DNA of 64,000 bases. Source: Bradyrhizobium diazoefficiens. GTDB lineage: Bacteria; Pseudomonadota; Alphaproteobacteria; Rhizobiales; Xanthobacteraceae. A program made the position numbers and the translations under genes. Positions 1-7,046 of this stretch are shown here, piece by piece; position 1 is the stretch's first letter, and every line of letters begins with the position of its first letter. A model generated the notes under the pieces. It did no database searches. It had not been told where the DNA came from and was given only the letters and a program-made list of their open reading frames with translations. The stretch is taken from NCBI RefSeq assembly GCF_016616235.1, contig NZ_CP067100.1, positions 5,825,001-5,889,000 on the forward strand, in the 5' to 3' direction.

Positions 1-1
1 C

Positions 2-856
2 ACCGTGATGAACCAGGGTGAGGTGCTGATGTCGGACTGTCCCGCGGCAGTGCGGGCCGACCTGCGCGTGCAGGAGATCTATACCGGCAAGGGCATTCCC
101 GCGGTCGAGCACCGGCGCAGCGTCGAAGAAGCCGGCCAACGCGACACCGTGCTGCGCCTTGAGCGCGTCAACACCTTCTACGGCAAGAGCCACATCATCA
201 ACGACGCCGCGCTCGATGTCCGCGAAGGCGAGATCGTCGCGCTGCTCGGCCGCAACGGCGCCGGCAAGTCGACGCTGCTCAAGACCATCGCCGGCCTCGT
301 GCCGGCGGCTTCCGGCAGCATCGACTATCGCGGCGCCGACATCGCGCGCCTCCCCGCGCCCGACATCGCACGGCGCGGCGTCGGCTATGTGCCGCAAGGG
401 CGCGGGCTGTTTGCCGGCATGACCGTGCGCGAAAACCTCGCGCTCGGCCGTCTTGCGCGCAAGACCGACGGCAGCGACGGCGTGGTCTGGGACGAGGAGC
501 AGATCCTGCACTACTTCCCGCGCCTGAAGGAGCGGATGAACATCGCGGCCGACTATCTCTCCGGCGGCGAGCAGCAGATGGTCGCCGTCGCCCGCGCCAT
601 GTCCGGCAATGTCCGCCTGCTGCTGCTCGACGAGCCGTTCGAGGGGCTTGCACCGGCGGTGACGCTGGAGCTGTTCAAAGTGTTCGACCAGCTCCGCCGC
701 CACATGTCGATCGTGATCGTCGAGCACAATCTCGACCTCGTGCTCGCGCTCGCCGACCGCGTCTTCGCGCTCGAGCGCGGCGCCGCCTTCCACCAAGGAC
801 CAGCGGCGCCGCTGCTGAACGATCTCGGGTACCGGAAGCAGATTTTGTGGCTGTGA
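2..856 (+). CDS. Fused LivG-LivF-type ABC transporter ATPase (5' partial)
   Basis: This is an ATP-hydrolysing subunit of a branched-chain amino-acid-type (HAAT) ABC importer, acting at the inner face of the membrane. The complete domain from about visible residue 48 is LivF-like, with Walker A GRNGAGKST near residues 82-90, signature LSGGEQQ near 188, Walker B LLLLDEP and a late EHN switch histidine. The first 30 visible residues (NQGEVL...VRADLRVQEIYTGKG) read like the usual C-terminus of a LivG ATPase, and the frame is open to the window edge, so a LivG domain is probably fused upstream. The GTG at 5 is therefore unlikely to be the real start. Its permease and binding-protein partners would lie to the left. 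The LivF part is secure and the fusion is inferred from the sequence tail. Confidence 0.85.
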   Translation, partial: TVMNQGEVLMSDCPAAVRADLRVQEIYTGKGIPAVEHRRSVEEAGQRDTVLRLERVNTFYGKSHIINDAALDVREGEIVALLGRNGAGKSTLLKTIAGLVPAASGSIDYRGADIARLPAPDIARRGVGYVPQGRGLFAGMTVRENLALGRLARKTDGSDGVVWDEEQILHYFPRLKERMNIAADYLSGGEQQMVAVARAMSGNVRLLLLDEPFEGLAPAVTLELFKVFDQLRRHMSIVIVEHNLDLVLALADRVFALERGAAFHQGPAAPLLNDLGYRKQILWL

Positions 857-1093
857 CGGCCGGCGGTCGTTCTCTTTTTTGCGGTCGCGCCAGGCTCAAT
901 CGCACGTCGCAACCGGCAGTGGTGGTTATCTCTGCTGTGGCCTGCTGGCTACAGCCGGAGCGTGGCCCGCCGGATAATGTGAATCAGCAGTCGGGTGAAC
1001 TACTCACCTGATGCGGTCGCTGGCGAGCGCGCGATCCCGGTTCGCATGAGCCGCGACGGATACTTCTGTCGTTCGTTGAAGGAAAATTCTCTC

Positions 1094-1864
1094 ATGACCA
1101 CAAGAACCATTTTCGGAGCCATTGCAGTTTCGGCACTGGCTTCAGCCATGACCTCGGCCATGGCGGCCGATGTGCCGATGCCGTACAAGGCGGCGCCTGC
1201 ACCGGCGGCATTCTCCTGGACCGGTTGCTATGTCGGCGCCAACGGCGGCGGCGGACGCGGAGTGAACGAGCAGCAGCCGATCGTCGGGCAAACATTCAAC
1301 GCCGATCACAACAGCGGCTGGCTCGCGGGCGTGCAAGGGGGCTGCGACTATCAGGTCGGCTCGCTCGTGGTCGGCATCGAAGGCCGGTTCGACTGGGCCG
1401 ACATGAAGGACACCACGGCGACACTGATTCCGTCTGGTGCGATCGGCTTCCTGCTGACGACCCAGCTCGACCGCGTCGCCACCGCCACCGGCCGCATTGG
1501 CTACGCTTTCGACCGCGTGCTGTTCTATGCTAAGGGCGGCGCGGCCTTCGCCCGGTTCAACCATCAGATGACGCAGACCGATTTCGCTGCCCTCACGGTC
1601 GATTTCAAGGGCTCGCGCGACGTGGCGGGATTCGTCGTCGGCGGCGGCTTCGAATATGCGCTGTTACCCAATCTATCGTTGACGGCCGAGTACAATTATT
1701 TCGACTTTGGAACGAACGGCTACACCCTGAACTGCTCCGGTAACCCCGCATGCGCCGGCACTCCCATGTTCCCGGTCAGCGTCCGGCAGAACATGCAAAC
1801 CGTCATGCTCGGCGTGAACTGGCGCTTCAATACCCGCCTCGCCCCGCTCGTTGCCCGATACTGA
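1094..1864 (+). CDS. Outer-membrane beta-barrel protein, Omp25/Omp31 type
   Basis: A probable eight-stranded outer-membrane barrel of the kind abundant in Rhizobiales. I chose the ATG at 1094, not the earlier in-frame codon at 995, because it opens directly into a signal peptide (MTTRTIFGAIAVSALASAM) ending at an Ala-x-Ala site before ADVPMPYKAAP. The mature start (Pro/Ala-rich, then FSWTGCYVGANGGGG) and repeated strand patterns such as GWLAGVQGGCDYQ and VVGGGFEYALLPNLSLTAEYNYFDFG are typical of Omp25/31-like proteins. The last residues (MLGVNWRFN, terminal aromatic Tyr) match a closing barrel strand. It is 256 residues long, stands alone, and is followed by a hairpin that may be a terminator. 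The specific role is unknown. Confidence 0.85.
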   Translation: MTTRTIFGAIAVSALASAMTSAMAADVPMPYKAAPAPAAFSWTGCYVGANGGGGRGVNEQQPIVGQTFNADHNSGWLAGVQGGCDYQVGSLVVGIEGRFDWADMKDTTATLIPSGAIGFLLTTQLDRVATATGRIGYAFDRVLFYAKGGAAFARFNHQMTQTDFAALTVDFKGSRDVAGFVVGGGFEYALLPNLSLTAEYNYFDFGTNGYTLNCSGNPACAGTPMFPVSVRQNMQTVMLGVNWRFNTRLAPLVARY

Positions 1865-1884
1865 TCGACGCGTTGGACCGAACG

Positions 1885-1915
1885 ACGGCGCGTCGCATGG
1901 GGCGCGCCGTTGTTG
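1885..1915 (+). terminator. Possible terminator after the outer-membrane protein gene
   Basis: Perfect 8-bp arms ACGGCGCG (1885-1892) and CGCGCCGT (1903-1910) with a 10-base loop, followed by TGTTG. The T-run is weak, so this could be only a 3'-stabilising hairpin. The convergent gene ends at 1937, so it may serve both strands. Confidence 0.45.
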
Positions 1916-1936
1916 CGGTGATTGACTCGTGCGGCC

Positions 1937-2920
1937 TCACTCCGCCTTGATGTTCGCGGCCGCGACGACCTCGGCGAGCTCTTTCGTCTCCTTCGCGATC
2001 TTGGCCGCATACTCGGCCGGGCTCAGCACGCTGACGACGCCTTGCGAACCGAGCTTCTCCGCGACCGCCGGATCGCTGGCAGCAGTGACGATCTCCCGGT
2101 ATAGCGTCTCCAGGATCGGCGCGGGCACAGCCTTCGGCATGAAGAAGCCAACCCAGAACGAGATGTCGAAACCGGGATAGCCGGCTTCCGCGACGGTCGG
2201 CACGTCAGGCAGCGACGGCAGCCGCTCGGCCGAGGACACCGCAAGCGCGCGCAGCTTGCCGGCCTTCACCAGCGGCACCGCGGAGAGCGGATCGAACACG
2301 GCGAGCACTTCCTGCGCGAGGATGCCGACCTCGGAGGCCGCGCCGCCGCGATAGGGCACATGGATCAGCTTGATGCCGGCCTTCTGGCTCAGCAGCTCCA
2401 TGGCGAGATGGGCCAGGTTGCCGTTGCCGCCTGAGCCGTAAGCGAGTGCGCCGGGCACGGCCTTTGCCGCGGCAACGAGATCGGCGACGGTCTTGATGTC
2501 AGCGGTCTTGGGATTCTCGGGATTGACCACCAGCACCAGCGGCGCCGAGACCACGGTGGTGAGCGGCGCGAAGTCATTGACCGGGTCGTAGCGGGCCTCC
2601 TTGAACAGCGTCTTGTTGAGCGTGATGGTGGACGAGTTGCAGGCAAGGATCGTGTAGCCGTCCGCATCCGCACGCGCGACGACTTCGGCGGCGATCATGC
2701 CGTTGGCACCGGCGCGGTTCTCGACCACGAAGGGCTGTCCGAGCTTGCGACCCAGGTGGTCGGCGACGATACGCGCGACCACGTCGACCGGGCCGCCCGC
2801 GCTGAAGCCGACCATGATCTTGGCCGGATGCGCTGGATATTTTTGCGCCACCGCCGCGGTCGACAGCGCGCAGGCGCATAGACCGGCGATGAGCGTCAGC
2901 AGGCGGGCCGTTCGTTGCAT
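1937..2920 (-). CDS. Bug/TctC-family periplasmic solute-binding protein
   Basis: A 327-residue periplasmic binding protein of the Bug (tripartite tricarboxylate transporter receptor) family, which captures small carboxylates. It has a signal peptide (MQRTARLLTLIAGLCACALS, cut near AVAQ), the family opening KYPAHPAKIMVGFSAGGPVD, VVENRAGANGMIA, the HVPYRGGA segment and the AERLPSLPDVPTVAEAGYPG stretch. No TctA/TctB membrane genes lie nearby, which is usual for the many orphan Bug genes of Bradyrhizobium and Bordetella. The ligand cannot be told from sequence. The start is the ATG at the signal peptide. Confidence 0.92.
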   Translation of the reverse strand: MQRTARLLTLIAGLCACALSTAAVAQKYPAHPAKIMVGFSAGGPVDVVARIVADHLGRKLGQPFVVENRAGANGMIAAEVVARADADGYTILACNSSTITLNKTLFKEARYDPVNDFAPLTTVVSAPLVLVVNPENPKTADIKTVADLVAAAKAVPGALAYGSGGNGNLAHLAMELLSQKAGIKLIHVPYRGGAASEVGILAQEVLAVFDPLSAVPLVKAGKLRALAVSSAERLPSLPDVPTVAEAGYPGFDISFWVGFFMPKAVPAPILETLYREIVTAASDPAVAEKLGSQGVVSVLSPAEYAAKIAKETKELAEVVAAANIKAE

Positions 2921-3325
2921 TCGTTCTCTCCCCCAAGCTCACGCGCCGCTTGTGCATGTTTGTTGGTACGACGCACGGTCATGATGAGCAGTCGCGCCCG
3001 ATTTCGCAATCGCGTTTGCGCGCGGGCATTCCGCCGCGCGGCACGCGGGCGCCGCCTGTCAACAAAAATGCGAAAACAACCCCATGCACAGTAGCAGGCA
3101 GCCGTGAGACCACGGACTTACGCATCTCGCAGCAGCATTTGACACGTCGGGCAAAACACCGGCACAATGGCATCATCGCAACAATCGTCAGCGTCCGCGC
3201 CGGCCCCGCCAGGGCGGCCATGACCTGGTTGCGCATAAACCCTTCATCGACATCCCAAAATTCGCATCCGCGCGCGCCAGCGAACGGTCGCTCGCGCGCG
3301 CCTGCGCCAGCAAAGGACACAACAC
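2921..3325. other. 405-bp divergent intergenic region, no gene seen
   Basis: Lies between two divergent genes and should hold both promoters. I saw no convincing ORF, RNA or operator. AAAGGA at about 3314 is the likely ribosome site of the rightward gene. Confidence 0.5.
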
Positions 3326-3994
3326 ATGACGACAGCACCGGACCTCCCCACCACCTCGCCGGTTGCGGCAAACGATCGCAGCGGCGTCATCGCGAGCCCG
3401 CGCGTCAGGCTCTACAAGCGACGCATTGCGATCAAGCATCCCGATCCGCAAGCCGGCGAAAGACTGCTGGCGGACGCGCTCGGCGCCGTCGACCGCGACG
3501 CGCTGCACGGCATTCTCAAGCAGCTGGTGAAGGCGAGCGCGATCGGGCACAAGCCGGACGAGGCCAATCTCGCCTTCATGGTCTCGATGATCAGGAGCAT
3601 CGCGCCGAAAGATTCCATCGAGGCCATGCTGGTCTCGCAGATGGTGTGCGTCCACATGGCGGCGATGCGTTCCGCCTGCCGCCTCGCCTGCACCGACGAT
3701 CTTCAGCAACAGGAGAGCATCACGCGCGCCTTGACCCGGCTGACACGCACCTTTGCAGCCCAGATCGAAGCGCTCGGCCGCCATCGCGGCAACGATGAGC
3801 GCGCGATCACGGTGCAAAACCTGTCGGTGCAGGATGGCGGCAAGGCGATCGTCGGCAACGTCACGCAGCACGCCAATATGACCATCGCAGAGGCCGGCAC
3901 GAAGGACGGATCTGCGAATGACCGGATGACGGCGCAGCACGCGTGCGGTCGCAGTGACGACATGCCCGGCGCAGCGCGCGGCGTCATCGCATGA
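3326..3994 (+). CDS. Hypothetical protein paired with an HGG-motif protein
   Basis: A 222-residue soluble protein I do not recognise by domain. It opens with a short Thr/Pro-rich segment, then is mostly helical and charged (residues 25-150), with LVSQMVCVHMAAMRSACRLA near the middle, and ends in a low-complexity Asn/Asp/Gly tail. The start has AAAGGA upstream. Its stop overlaps the start of the next gene as ATGA, so the two are translated together. The partner resembles small proteins often found in phage packaging regions, so this pair may be a prophage leftover, but no capsid or terminase gene is nearby. Confidence 0.7.
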   Translation: MTTAPDLPTTSPVAANDRSGVIASPRVRLYKRRIAIKHPDPQAGERLLADALGAVDRDALHGILKQLVKASAIGHKPDEANLAFMVSMIRSIAPKDSIEAMLVSQMVCVHMAAMRSACRLACTDDLQQQESITRALTRLTRTFAAQIEALGRHRGNDERAITVQNLSVQDGGKAIVGNVTQHANMTIAEAGTKDGSANDRMTAQHACGRSDDMPGAARGVIA

Positions 3995-4260
3995 GCAGCA
4001 ACCACGTCCGCAATACCGGCCCGATGCGCGCAAGCCGCCGCTGCGGTGCCAGGACCCGCCAGGGCAGCGCCTGCTGTGCGCCGGCGATCCGCGGCAGATC
4101 GCGTTGCCGCATGCATGGCGGCGTACCGGCGTCCCGCGCGCCTTTCGGCAACCGGAATGCATGGAAGCACGGTTTTTTCACCCGCGCCGCGATCGCGGAG
4201 CGGGACGACGTCAGGGCGCTACTGGACCAGGCGTCCAGACTGCTTCGGGACATCCCCTGA
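3991..4260 (+). CDS. Small HGG-motif Cys/His protein, phage-associated type
   Basis: An 89-residue basic protein with the layout CGARTRQGSACCAPAIRG, CRMHGG, then GNRNAWKHG and a short acidic helix. The spaced Cys and His residues (CGA..C, CRMHGG) suggest a small metal-binding fold. The same CGA-x-T, HGG, GN-x-NA-x-KHG arrangement is known from many small proteins of phages and integrated elements, where the function is undetermined. It overlaps the preceding gene by four bases (ATGA). The short distance to genus-type palindromic repeats downstream suggests the end of a small transferred unit. Confidence 0.75.
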   Translation: MSSNHVRNTGPMRASRRCGARTRQGSACCAPAIRGRSRCRMHGGVPASRAPFGNRNAWKHGFFTRAAIAERDDVRALLDQASRLLRDIP

Positions 4261-4350
4261 TGCCGGCCGCGGCGGATCACGGGCGGATGCGTGCAGCTCA
4301 ATCCGCGGTCGTGGCCAGCGCTATCGCAGATGGAAGCAGCTTCCCTGCGG

Positions 4351-4486
4351 CCATCCTTCGAGGCGCCCGCCTTTGGCGGGCCCTCTGGATGAGGACGGAG
4401 TACGCGGCAGGAGTTTCAGCAAGCAAAGGTGCCGCTTAGCCTCATCCCGAGGAGACCGCTGGACGCGGTCGTCTCGAAGGACGAGG
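4351..4486. repeat. Pair of inverted palindromic repeats (BIME-like)
   Basis: Two hairpin-forming units in opposite orientation: 4351-4397 begins CATCCTTCGAG and ends GGATGAGGACG; 4440-4486 begins CTCATCCCGAGGAG and ends TCTCGAAGGACGAGG. Each is itself palindromic around a GC-rich variable centre. Units with CATCCTTCGAGACG or CCTCATCC ends are very common between genes in Bradyrhizobium genomes (from memory). They probably mark a transcript 3' end here and are not coding. Confidence 0.7.
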
Positions 4487-4527
4487 CGCGCGCTCAGGCC
4501 ATCAACATGCCGTATGCGACTGCCCGG

Positions 4528-4703
4528 TCATGGCGACCACTTCTCGTGCTCCTCGCGGTAGGCCTGCTCGTTCAGACGGTCGGCGATTTCCTCGGCCATA
4601 GGTTCGTTTTTCGCGTGCGCCAGCGGCTTTCCCTTTTGCGTCTTGACGTCGTCTTGCTGGTTTCGACCGGAAAATCGTCTGGATGAATGACAGGCTTGCT
4701 CAT
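4528..4703 (-). pseudogene. Small hypothetical gene split by a frameshift
   Basis: Starting at the ATG at 4703 the frame reads MSKPVIHPDDFPVET and then goes out of phase. The next frame carries QQDDVKTQKGKPLAHAKNEP and ends EEHEKWSP at 4528. Joined at about 4655-4660 these give one acidic, hydrophilic protein of about 58 residues that resembles a small unnamed protein family I recall from Bradyrhizobium (DDVKTQKGKP core). A one-base change in GAAACCAGCAAGAC would restore the frame. It may be a real mutation or a sequencing error. Confidence 0.6.
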
Positions 4704-4724
4704 GGTCTCTCTCGCGCGGTCCGC

Positions 4725-4862
4725 TCAATCCGACGCCGTCCTCGCCGAGACATCGCGGCTGGTACGTGTTCCCTCGCCAGTGTCCAGACGATACAGCGCA
4801 GTGGCACCGCCGGCGAGAACAAGGACGATGACCACGATCGCGATGATATTCTTTGTGCTCAC
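4725..4862 (-). CDS. 45-residue single-pass membrane protein (GTG start)
   Basis: A short gene starting with GTG at 4862, preceded by GGAGAGGG. The product begins MSTKNIIAIVVIVLVLAGG, one clear membrane-spanning helix, followed by about 25 polar residues ending ARTASD. It lies 21 bases upstream of the frameshifted small gene on the same strand and may share its transcript. No function is recognised. Support comes from the good ribosome site, the hydrophobic pattern and high third-position GC. Confidence 0.6.
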   Translation of the reverse strand: MSTKNIIAIVVIVLVLAGGATALYRLDTGEGTRTSRDVSARTASD

Positions 4863-5043
4863 GGGGCGCCCTCTCCGATTGACGCAATGACGCCTGTCAA
4901 TCAGCCGTTATCACGCGAAGTTCCGTGAATTTTCTATGACAGCGGACGTGATGATCGTTCGCGATCATCTTCATTCGAAATGCCCGCCGCACCCGGAACT
5001 TCTCGCCTTGCGCAACTTTGAATTGGCAACGGAAGCACGCCCC

Positions 5044-6549
5044 ATGAACGCCGAAACGGAACTCAAATTCCGCCTTGCCCCGCGAAAACTGTCGTCCGTC
5101 TTGCGCAGCAGTGCCGCGAACGGACAAGGCAACCGGCAAGAGCTCGTGTCGACCTACTACGACACCAAGAAGCAGAAGCTGAGGCGGCATGGCCTCACGC
5201 TCCGCGTCCGCAAGGTCGACGGGAGCTATGTGCAGACCGTGAAGGCTGGCGGCTCGGGAACAGTCACCCGCGGCGAGTGGGAACATGAGGTCGAAGGTGC
5301 AAAACCCGATTTCAAGAAGGTCAAGAACACGCCGCTTGCGGACCTTGCATCCAAAAAGCTTCCGCGCAAGCTGCGGCCGGTATTTCAGACCGAGGTGCAT
5401 CGCACCACCGAAGCAAGGCGGGTACGGCAGAGCCAGATCGAGCTTGCCGTCGATCGCGGCCGCATCGGTGCCGGGCGGCGCTCGCGACCCGTTGCCGAGC
5501 TCGAGCTGGAATTGAAGTCCGGGCAAGTCGGCGATCTGTTCCGTCTCGCGCGCAGCCTCGAGCGCAAGACAAGCGCCGAGCTCGATCTGCGCTCGAAAGC
5601 CGAGCGAGGCTACCGGCTCGTCGCGGGGGATGGCGACAAGGCCCAGCATGCCGAGCCGATCGAGCTGAAGCCCGACCTCTCGCCCCAGGATGCGTTCCGG
5701 GCGATCGCGCATTCGACGCTTCGCCAGATCACGGCGAATGCCGATCCGGTACGGGACATGGATTCGGAAGGCGTCCACCAGATGCGCGTCGGCCTGCGGC
5801 GCTTGCGGGCCGCGATCTCGCTGTTCGGCGACATCCTGCCGCACGCCAGCACGGAGCGGATCAAGGCCGAGCTCAAATGGCTCACGGGCGAGCTGGCGCC
5901 GGCGCGCGAGATCGACGTGTTCCTCAAGGAAAGCATTCAGCCAATCGCGGATCAGGGCGTCCCGAAACGCGGCGCTCGCGCGATCGCCAAGAAGTTTTCC
6001 GCGGAGCGAAGGGCAGCCTTCGCGCGCGCCCGCGAGGCCGTCGATTCGGCTCGCTACCGCCGCCTCTTGATCGACGTGATCGAGTGGATCGAAACCAGGC
6101 AGCCCCGCCCTGGCGACGACCGGACGATTGCCGCCTACGCCGCCGAGGTGCTCGACCGGCGGATCGGGAAGGCGCGCAAGCAGGGCAAGCATCTGGACGA
6201 TCTCGATCCGAGGCAGCGCCACAAGCTGCGGATCAAGATCAAGAAGATTCGCTACGCCATCGACTTCTTCGAGAGCCTCTACAGCGGTCGCGACCGCAAG
6301 CAGCTGGCAAGCCTCTCCGGCCGGCTGAAGCAGATTCAGTCCGCGCTGGGATCGCTCAACGATTTCATGGCGCATCGCGAGCTCGCAACCGAGGCCGCGC
6401 TGGCGGCGCCGCCGGCGAACCGCCGCGCCCAGGCTTTCGCCTCGGGGTTCATCGTCGGCCAGGAGCGCGAGGCGGCGCAGGGCCTGATGAAGGACGCCGC
6501 GAAAGAGCTGCATCGATTGCATCGGCTGCGCGCCGCGCCGGCCACGTAA
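5044..6549 (+). CDS. CYTH and CHAD domain protein
   Basis: An N-terminal CYTH domain starts at once with the family motif E-x-E-x-K (MNAETELKFRL), followed by TYYDTKKQKLRRHGLTLRVR and VQTVKAGG, typical of triphosphate-tunnel metalloenzymes that bind triphosphate or polyphosphate with a metal ion. From about residue 210 a helical, histidine-rich CHAD domain follows (VHQMRVGLRRLRAAISLF, KLRIKIKKIRYAIDFF). CHAD domains are known to bind polyphosphate. I placed the start at 5044, where the ExExK motif begins, although the frame is open from 4936. It is about 501 residues long. A Pit phosphate transporter lies two genes on, consistent with a role in phosphate or polyphosphate handling. Confidence 0.9.
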   Translation: MNAETELKFRLAPRKLSSVLRSSAANGQGNRQELVSTYYDTKKQKLRRHGLTLRVRKVDGSYVQTVKAGGSGTVTRGEWEHEVEGAKPDFKKVKNTPLADLASKKLPRKLRPVFQTEVHRTTEARRVRQSQIELAVDRGRIGAGRRSRPVAELELELKSGQVGDLFRLARSLERKTSAELDLRSKAERGYRLVAGDGDKAQHAEPIELKPDLSPQDAFRAIAHSTLRQITANADPVRDMDSEGVHQMRVGLRRLRAAISLFGDILPHASTERIKAELKWLTGELAPAREIDVFLKESIQPIADQGVPKRGARAIAKKFSAERRAAFARAREAVDSARYRRLLIDVIEWIETRQPRPGDDRTIAAYAAEVLDRRIGKARKQGKHLDDLDPRQRHKLRIKIKKIRYAIDFFESLYSGRDRKQLASLSGRLKQIQSALGSLNDFMAHRELATEAALAAPPANRRAQAFASGFIVGQEREAAQGLMKDAAKELHRLHRLRAAPAT

Positions 6550-6575
6550 CCGTCAAGCGACCGTGGAGAACGAGC

Positions 6576-6986
6576 ATGTCATGGATCGGCAGTTCTTGGG
6601 TCGGCAGTTCTTTCGGCAGTTCTTGGGTCGGCAGTTGGCGAAACCAGTTCGGCTCCGTCCTGCGCATCATCGGCGATGCCGAGGGCCGCATCGAGGGGAC
6701 TTTCGAGACCGCGCTCGAGGACAGCGGCTTCTACGGACAAACGGTGCAGGTCACCGGATTTCATCGAGGCAATTGCATCGGCTTTGTCGCCGTGGGCTCG
6801 TCCGCGACGGGTGACCGTGTCGTTTCCTACACGGGATTGTTGCGTCACGGGAAGATGGAGACCGCCTGGTTCGTGGTCGCCGACCAGGCGCTGAGTGCCG
6901 CAAATGAAGGCGATCCCGCCAAGCTCAAGCCGCTGAACTGGTGGCGCGCCGTGACAACCAACGTCGACACTTTCGAGCGCACGTAG
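6576..6986 (+). CDS. Avidin/streptavidin-family protein with an expanded N-terminus
   Basis: A 136-residue protein that aligns by eye over its whole length with streptavidin. WRNQFGS (residues 21-27) matches WYNQLGS with the biotin ligands Asn and Ser; GRIEGTFETAL matches strand 3; VSYTGLL matches WSGQ with Tyr in place of Trp; METAWFVVAD keeps the Trp equivalent to W108; LNWWRA the Trp equivalent to W120; and VDTF keeps the ligand Asp (D131). Biotin binding is therefore plausible but unproven. Unlike streptavidin there is no signal peptide. The first 20 residues are instead a Gly-Ser-Trp repeat made by a 15-base tandem duplication. The start ATG at 6576 follows GGAGAACGAGC, 26 bases after the CYTH-CHAD gene, so they may be co-transcribed. 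Confidence 0.82.
   Translation: MSWIGSSWVGSSFGSSWVGSWRNQFGSVLRIIGDAEGRIEGTFETALEDSGFYGQTVQVTGFHRGNCIGFVAVGSSATGDRVVSYTGLLRHGKMETAWFVVADQALSAANEGDPAKLKPLNWWRAVTTNVDTFERT
6579..6638 (+). repeat. 15-base tandem repeat inside the avidin-like gene
   Basis: Copies of GGCAGTTCTTGGGTC (one shortened to 12 bases) run head to tail, encoding the peptide GSSWVGSSFGSSWVGSW just before the first beta strand. All copies keep frame. This looks like recent slippage or duplication of an ancestral short MSWIGSW start. Confidence 0.85.
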
Positions 6987-7046
6987 CGTTCGGCCTCCGT
7001 CCCCCCGTCAATGCATTGCCAACAATCCGCCTGACGAGCCATTCCG

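Noticed and set aside
4897..6522. A 541-codon minus-strand frame opposite CYTH-CHAD
   Set aside because: No motif or ribosome site; the plus strand carries a full two-domain protein.
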